Assembly (NCBI RefSeq): GCF_030151385.1
Contig: NZ_JASLDS010000030.1
Coordinates: 62,001 to 126,000 of the forward strand
Length of the DNA stretch: 64,000 bases
Source of the DNA: Soonwooa sp.
GTDB lineage: Bacteria; Bacteroidota; Bacteroidia; Flavobacteriales; Weeksellaceae
Direction: 5' to 3'
A program made the position numbers and the translations under genes. The notes under the pieces are model-generated. The model saw only the letters and a program-made list of their open reading frames with translations, was not told the origin of the DNA and did not search any database. This document shows, piece after piece, positions 59,557 through 64,000 of the stretch. Within the stretch, counting starts at the first letter, position 1; every line of letters starts with the position of its first letter.

Positions 59557-60984
59557 ATGGAAGCAAAAGCTCTTAGAGTTTCTTTGATAGTCGGTGCCAC
59601 TTTTTTAATGGAAAATCTAGATTCCACGGTAATCACGACTGCGCTTCCCCAAATGGCAAAATCCTTTGGCGCCGATCCGCTTCACATGAGCATCGGAGTT
59701 TCCGTGTATATTATTATGCTAGCGGTTTTTATTCCAGTCAGTGGCTGGATCTCCGAAAAATTTGGTGTTAAAAAAGTTTTTGGAACAGCAATACTTGGCT
59801 TTTTGGTTGCTTCAGCCCTTTGTGGATTGAGTCAAAACTTAACCCAGTTTACCTTAGCCAGAGCTCTGCAAGGATTCTTTGGCGCAATGATGGTTCCCGT
59901 TGGACGCCTTTCTGTACTAAAGAATACTGAGAAAAACGATTTAGTTAGTGCAATTGCATTTATTACTTGGCCTGGATTAATTGGACCAATTCTTGGTCCT
60001 TTTGTTGGTGGATACATTACCACCTATTTCAATTGGCATTGGATATTTTTCATCAATATCCCGATGGGACTTCTAGCATTCTTTCTAAGCATGAAATACA
60101 TCCCCGACACAAACGAAAAAACCGATAGAAAACTGGACGTAAAAGGTTTTGCACTAAGTACTATTGGGATGATCGGCTTTATGCTAGGTTTAGAAAGCTT
60201 CACCAATGATATGTTGCCTGTTTATTATTCGGTGCCATTGATGTTATTTAGTATTTTTGTTTTTTATATATTCTACTTGCACACCAAAAAAGTCGACAAT
60301 CCACTACTCGACTTTTCGGAATTAAAAACCAAAACTTATGCGATTACTATTTATTCTGGTTCGATAACAAGAATGGTTATTGGTATGGCTCCTTTTTTAA
60401 TGCCTTTGATGTTCCAAGTCGGCTTTGGATTAACAGCTTTCGAATCTGGAAGTTTACTAATGGCAAGTATGGTTGGTAGTTTGGTAATGAAACCAGCAAC
60501 AGTATGGATAACCCGAAAATTTTCATTTAAAAGAGTTTTGGTTGCCAATACTATTTTACTTAGTTTAACATCCTTTGCAATGCTTCTACTATTCCCAGAT
60601 ACGCCACATTGGATGACCATTATCGTATTATTTGTTTCTGGTTGCGTCCGATCTATGCAGTTTAGCAGTCTTAATACTTTAGCTTACGCTGATATTCCAA
60701 AAGAACGCATGAACAACGCTAACACTTTATATAGTACAGCACAGCAAATGACTTTGGGAATGGGAATTACACTTGGTGCATTCTCGTTAAAAACCGCGAG
60801 CTTATTCCATGGAACTGAAGGTCATTATAATGTTAGCGATTTCCATTTAGCTTTTGCCATTATTGGCGTTCTAGGATTGGTAACGCTTTATGAATACCTA
60901 AAATTATCAGATCGTGATGGCATCAATGTTAGAAACATGAAAAGTCGAAAACGTGCTAAAAATGATTTAAACAAAACGCATTAA
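59557..60984 (+). CDS. MFS drug efflux transporter (DHA2/EmrB-type)
   Basis: A 475-residue inner-membrane exporter with about 14 membrane helices. LDSTVITTALPQMAKSFGAD is the DHA2 opening motif. GWISEKFGVKKVFG (motif A) and RALQGFFGAMMVPVGRL (motif B) follow, then GPILGPFVGGYI (motif C). These mark drug:H+ antiporters such as EmrB. The substrate is unknown. No membrane-fusion partner (EmrA) is adjacent, so it may act alone. The gene is transcribed by itself. Confidence 0.93.
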   Translation: MEAKALRVSLIVGATFLMENLDSTVITTALPQMAKSFGADPLHMSIGVSVYIIMLAVFIPVSGWISEKFGVKKVFGTAILGFLVASALCGLSQNLTQFTLARALQGFFGAMMVPVGRLSVLKNTEKNDLVSAIAFITWPGLIGPILGPFVGGYITTYFNWHWIFFINIPMGLLAFFLSMKYIPDTNEKTDRKLDVKGFALSTIGMIGFMLGLESFTNDMLPVYYSVPLMLFSIFVFYIFYLHTKKVDNPLLDFSELKTKTYAITIYSGSITRMVIGMAPFLMPLMFQVGFGLTAFESGSLLMASMVGSLVMKPATVWITRKFSFKRVLVANTILLSLTSFAMLLLFPDTPHWMTIIVLFVSGCVRSMQFSSLNTLAYADIPKERMNNANTLYSTAQQMTLGMGITLGAFSLKTASLFHGTEGHYNVSDFHLAFAIIGVLGLVTLYEYLKLSDRDGINVRNMKSRKRAKNDLNKTH

Positions 60985-61007
60985 TTTCGTTTAGAAAAAA
61001 TAAAAAA

Positions 61008-61035
61008 ATTCGTCCCAAAATTAATTGAAACGAAT
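61008..61035 (-). terminator. Weak terminator of the 329-residue T9SS gene
   Basis: ATTCGT (61008-61013) and ACGAAT (61030-61035) pair. On the minus strand TTTTTTTATTTTTT follows. The short stem makes this a moderate call. Confidence 0.55.
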
Positions 61036-61057
61036 CTTTTATTTAACAATAGAAAAA

Positions 61058-62047
61058 TTATTTTTTAATGATTTTTACAGATTTTGATTGTGAACTATTA
61101 TTAGAAACTTTTAGCATATAGTTTCCTTTTGGAAGGTCTGCCACAATAACTTTTCCGTCTGTAATTTTTGTCGTTTTAACCAACTTTCCATCAACAGAAT
61201 AAATATTTGCTTCGGTATAAGGAATTTTGTTTCCAGAAATATTAACAACATCTGTTGCTGGATTTGGGTAAAACATCACCACTTCAACAGAATTGTTTGT
61301 TGTGGCTAAAAAAGCTTCGTTTATGGCTTGTGCTCCACTTTGAGATTGATTGACCACGCCAGTAGCTGCAATATCTGTAGACATCAAAACTGGATATTTG
61401 TGCGACATATCAAAATAAGAATACATCGTATTGGTTAACGTCCCAACTTGTAGCGTAAAACTTGGCAGCAAATAAAGTTTAAAATCCATAAAAGCTTTTA
61501 CTCGAAGAATATTTTGATAGGTTTTAGAACCAATAACCAAAGTTCCCCACGCATCAGCTTCCAAAGTTACTGGACCTTTGATGTAACCATTAACACCATT
61601 GGCAGAAATACTACCAGCAGCAACATTATTAGTATTAACAATATTTCCAAATGACATCGGGTACTTCATCGCAACAGCGTTGGTTGTTTTGAAATTCAAC
61701 GAACCCAAACTCATAGTAATCCCAGTAATCTCAAGAAGACTAGAAGATTGCTTATAAAAAATTGAAGTCCCATTGCCGTCGCTATGTTTAATTGTAGTCC
61801 CTGGATAGGTCGTAATCTCATCTACTGTTGGTAGACTATAAGTATTGGTCACCGCATCGCCACTGGTTAAAGAAGCATTATTAAAAGTGGAATTCGCACC
61901 AATCGCAGAGTTATCCACCATTCCATTAACAATAACATTGTTGATAACATCACCAACAACAGGATCATTAGCCGTTTTAGTAATGGTCATTTGCCCGAAA
62001 AGCGATATACTTGCCAAATTAGCAATAAGTAGTAATTTTAATTTCAT
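61058..62047 (-). CDS. Secreted T9SS type A protein of unknown function
   Basis: A 329-residue secreted protein. The signal peptide is about residues 1-19 (LFGQ). The body (20-245) is rich in Asn, Thr and Ser with a beta-strand pattern and no cysteine. From about 250 the T9SS tail reads MFYPNPATDVVNIS, ANIYSVDGKLVK and SKSVKIIKK. No enzymatic motif is visible. Such proteins are surface or shed products. It is transcribed alone, convergent with the MFS gene. Confidence 0.87.
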   Translation of the reverse strand: MKLKLLLIANLASISLFGQMTITKTANDPVVGDVINNVIVNGMVDNSAIGANSTFNNASLTSGDAVTNTYSLPTVDEITTYPGTTIKHSDGNGTSIFYKQSSSLLEITGITMSLGSLNFKTTNAVAMKYPMSFGNIVNTNNVAAGSISANGVNGYIKGPVTLEADAWGTLVIGSKTYQNILRVKAFMDFKLYLLPSFTLQVGTLTNTMYSYFDMSHKYPVLMSTDIAATGVVNQSQSGAQAINEAFLATTNNSVEVVMFYPNPATDVVNISGNKIPYTEANIYSVDGKLVKTTKITDGKVIVADLPKGNYMLKVSNNSSQSKSVKIIKK

Positions 62048-62192
62048 AGCATAAGTGTTTATTAGAGATTGATTCGTTTAATATTTAATTAAATTTAACT
62101 AAAATATTCCCTTAAAATAACAATTTTTTACGACAAATAAAAATCAAATACACCAAAATAAAACATTCGCCAATAATAATTTTACACAAAAA

Positions 62193-62216
62193 AAAGAGGA
62201 AGCTAACTTCCTCTTT
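62193..62216 (-). terminator. Terminator of the DUF4476 gene
   Basis: AAAGAGGAAG (62193-62202) and CTTCCTCTTT (62207-62216) form a perfect 10-bp stem with a CTAA loop. A T run follows on the minus strand. Confidence 0.9.
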
Positions 62217-62237
62217 CATCACATTTTATTCTAAAAA

Positions 62238-63134
62238 TTATTGACTAGAAATAAATTTTATTAGATCTCGTCTTCCTGTCTCAAAATCAAAAGCATCCCC
62301 AACGACGAAGTATTGGTTTTTGTCAACACAGTTTTTGTATAATATTTTTGCCATTTCCAGACGACTACTATCAAAAGAAAATGGTTTTATCAACATTGCA
62401 ATTTGATTTGATGTAAAATAAGTTGTTCGGACTTGTTGAAGGATGAATTCCTTTTTATCTTTATCAAAAGCTGCATTTTTCAGCATTGCTTTGTAAAACT
62501 GTTGAAACAGTTGACTGCTCATAACACCGCTGATATTGGAATTTGGAAAACTGGGTTGATTCCAACCAGAATTGCTATTGTAAGGATTGTTCCAAACATC
62601 GTCCCATTCATTAAAGCCATACATTTGACCCTCCACAGGATATGAGTCTAACAAATACAATCCTTTGTTGGTGAAGAAATCCAAAACCATTCTGCTGTTG
62701 TTCGCAACTTTCAATTGTGTTCTATAGATAAGATAACCGTTCGTATAAATTGATACAGGAATCTTTCCAGAACTTAAATCAAAGAAACGGTATTTTCCTG
62801 ACGCATTACTTATCACTTGATCACCAACTTCTACTGTAAAATAGCCATTTTCCGGAATTCTTAGAAATACCTCGGAATAACCATAATTTTGATTCCAACG
62901 ATAATTGTTAGTGGATCTCATTCCAGAAGAGCCATTGCCTCCTCCAGAATTTCGCAAAGTATTGTTTGAATTTTTTGAAGAACCTCTCTCGCCACTTATC
63001 TCTCCGATGCTGCTTTGTTTTTGCATTTCGGAAGCGCTAGCCTCGTTTCTTAGCAATTCTCCAGATCGTCCAGCTTCTTGTGCAAAAGCTTGCAAGCTAA
63101 CTGCTAAAATTAAAAATGTAAATATCTTTTTCAT
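62238..63134 (-). CDS. Exported DUF4476 protein
   Basis: A 298-residue exported protein. The signal peptide ends at about residue 18 (AFAQ). Residues 20-75 are low-complexity Gly/Ser/Asn. A beta-rich domain (about 85-170, NYGYSEVFLRIPENGYFTVEVGDQVISN) precedes the C-terminal DUF4476 (about 205-298, with FYKAMLKNAAFDKDKKEFILQQVR and IYKNCVDKNQYFVVGDAFDFETGRRDL-type repeats). DUF4476 is common in Bacteroidota and its function is unknown. There is no T9SS tail. Confidence 0.87.
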   Translation of the reverse strand: MKKIFTFLILAVSLQAFAQEAGRSGELLRNEASASEMQKQSSIGEISGERGSSKNSNNTLRNSGGGNGSSGMRSTNNYRWNQNYGYSEVFLRIPENGYFTVEVGDQVISNASGKYRFFDLSSGKIPVSIYTNGYLIYRTQLKVANNSRMVLDFFTNKGLYLLDSYPVEGQMYGFNEWDDVWNNPYNSNSGWNQPSFPNSNISGVMSSQLFQQFYKAMLKNAAFDKDKKEFILQQVRTTYFTSNQIAMLIKPFSFDSSRLEMAKILYKNCVDKNQYFVVGDAFDFETGRRDLIKFISSQ

Positions 63135-63302
63135 GACTTTAAAATTTAGGTTTACACTTTCCTACATTCTACAAACGTGCCAAAAAACGTGTATTGTAGC
63201 ATATTTAAAGAAATAATCAAATATTTTTACTAATTCTGAAATTTTAACAAAATCGCATTTAACTCTCCTTAAAAAATATTATCAAAGAAAAATTCAACAC
63301 AA

Positions 63303-63336
63303 AAAAAAGAGAAGCCAAAACTGACTTCTCTTTTTT
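63303..63336 (-). terminator. Terminator of the leucine-rich-repeat T9SS gene
   Basis: AGAGAAG (63308-63314) and CTTCTCT (63325-63331), with A and T flanks that also pair, form the stem. T residues follow on the minus strand. It lies directly after the stop codon. Confidence 0.83.
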
Positions 63337-64000
63337 TATTCTTTAATTATTTTTTGACTTGAAGTACCAGACTTGCTTTTTATAACAATTTGATACACAC
63401 CTGGCAATAGTTTATCTAGAGATATCCTCGCCTTTATTGTTGGATTCTTTACAATTTCATTAAAAACTAATTTTGATGATGCGTCAAAAATCTCAATTTT
63501 TTCTATATTGCTTGTAGACTCAATAGTTAATACATCTTTAGCTGGATTTGGATAGATTTTAAAACTGTTTTTACTGACTTCATTTGTAGAAATTAAATCA
63601 CAATTATCAACAGCAAAAGGATAATCTTGCTTATAAAAACCTTTATCTGCACAATTAACTTTAAGACTTGTCAAATTAGGGTTTCCTTGTAATTTTGGGA
63701 GATAAGTACATGAATTAGTACCCATGTTATCATAAAAGAAAGGGCAATCTTCCCAAGATGCTAGTATCATATAAGCAGTAGTCTTATTATTTTGGAGATT
63801 AATCGCTTGAAAATTATTATTACGAAGTTTAAACAAAGTATAGTGTCTCTCTGCTAATACAGACGATTGACTTAGATCAATACTTGTCAATAAATTATCT
63901 GAGCAATCTAGGTACAATAATTTTTTGACAACATCAAAATTAACAAATGACGCAATCTTATTTTTGTTGCAATAAAGTAATTCTAAATTATTTAAGTTTT
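63336..64000 (-). CDS. 5'-truncated leucine-rich-repeat protein with T9SS type A tail
   Basis: The frame stays open to the right edge of the window, so the N-terminus lies beyond it. Codons reading LNNLELLYCNKNKIASF, KKLLYLDCSDNLLTSIDLSQ and FQAINLQNNK are leucine-rich repeats of the Bacteroidota type (LYCNNN-like, LDCSxNxLTSIDLS). The C-terminal part has a cysteine-containing stretch, then a T9SS tail (KIYPNPAKDVLTIES, SSKLVFNE, SGTSSQKIIKE). TTG at 63917 is internal, not the start. It is secreted and probably surface-attached for binding. Confidence 0.92.
   Translation of the reverse strand, partial: NLNNLELLYCNKNKIASFVNFDVVKKLLYLDCSDNLLTSIDLSQSSVLAERHYTLFKLRNNNFQAINLQNNKTTAYMILASWEDCPFFYDNMGTNSCTYLPKLQGNPNLTSLKVNCADKGFYKQDYPFAVDNCDLISTNEVSKNSFKIYPNPAKDVLTIESTSNIEKIEIFDASSKLVFNEIVKNPTIKARISLDKLLPGVYQIVIKSKSGTSSQKIIKE

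Overview
The window looks like a chromosomal segment of a low-GC member of the Bacteroidota, most likely a flavobacterium of the Chryseobacterium/Kaistella/Epilithonimonas kind (Weeksellaceae). The reasons are type IX secretion (T9SS) C-terminal sorting domains on five secreted proteins, a GLPGLI-family protein, a DUF4476 protein, an antiquitin-like aldehyde dehydrogenase paired with lysine 6-aminotransferase, TAnnTTTG-type promoter boxes and the near absence of Shine-Dalgarno motifs. No phage, plasmid, rRNA operon or CRISPR array is visible. The clearest accessory DNA is intergenic: several families of palindromic and tandem repeats and one broken REP-type transposase.

Layout. 1-6.2 kb: housekeeping genes (a methyltransferase running off the left edge, map, a HAD phosphatase, a stearoyl-ACP-type desaturase, gpmI, a SUI1-like factor, a nucleoside phosphorylase, tag). 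6.3-13.6 kb: a helical charged protein, a T9SS-exported M28 peptidase, an NtrC-like regulator without DNA-binding domain, a MATE pump coupled to a GNAT-nitrilase fusion, a YggS-type PLP protein and a GNAT enzyme. 13.7-20.4 kb, minus strand: small envelope proteins, then dapD followed by four tightly packed glycan genes (GT87/DUF2029, GT2, deacetylase, GT4). 20.6-32.7 kb: NlpC/P60 lipoprotein, unknown envelope proteins, tRNA-Ala(GGC), an SDH/ClpP-fold protein, a 1515-residue T9SS type B protein and an esterase. 33-43 kb: the lysine catabolic pair lat-ALDH7, DoxX, era, nrnA, an acyltransferase, an alpha/beta hydrolase, tilS and an OmpA lipoprotein. 43-49.9 kb: O-methyltransferase and NlpC/P60 (coupled), a 680-bp repeat-filled gap, a YqhD/BdhA-type alcohol dehydrogenase, a DEAD-box helicase with DEFD, an NlpE-META lipoprotein and an HSL-type esterase. 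50-56 kb: two AraC regulators, a RAYT/IS200-like transposase pseudogene beside a REP-like array, an SDR and a DJ-1/PfpI protein, and a histidine kinase. 56-64 kb: an S9 peptidase, T9SS cargo, secG, an MFS pump, a DUF4476 protein and a truncated leucine-rich-repeat T9SS protein.

Genes that work together. lat and the ALDH7 gene convert lysine to 2-aminoadipate, while dapD makes lysine. The four glycan genes probably build or flip one glycolipid or polysaccharide. DJ-1, SDR, esterase and AraC genes form a loose stress or detoxification neighbourhood. Era, TilS, NrnA, the helicase and SecG are core functions.

The most interesting non-coding content is: (i) a tyrosine transposase whose in-frame amber codon falls where the family's metal-binding Gln of YxxxQ is expected, next to at least four copies of a double-hairpin REP-like unit; (ii) heptanucleotide tandem repeats of several unrelated sequences, all with a 7-bp period, in two intergenic regions; (iii) a dispersed GGGCGTGCCC...CACGC element family with internal stems; (iv) two other palindromic insertions. 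Family names were assigned by reading the sequence; no database search was run.
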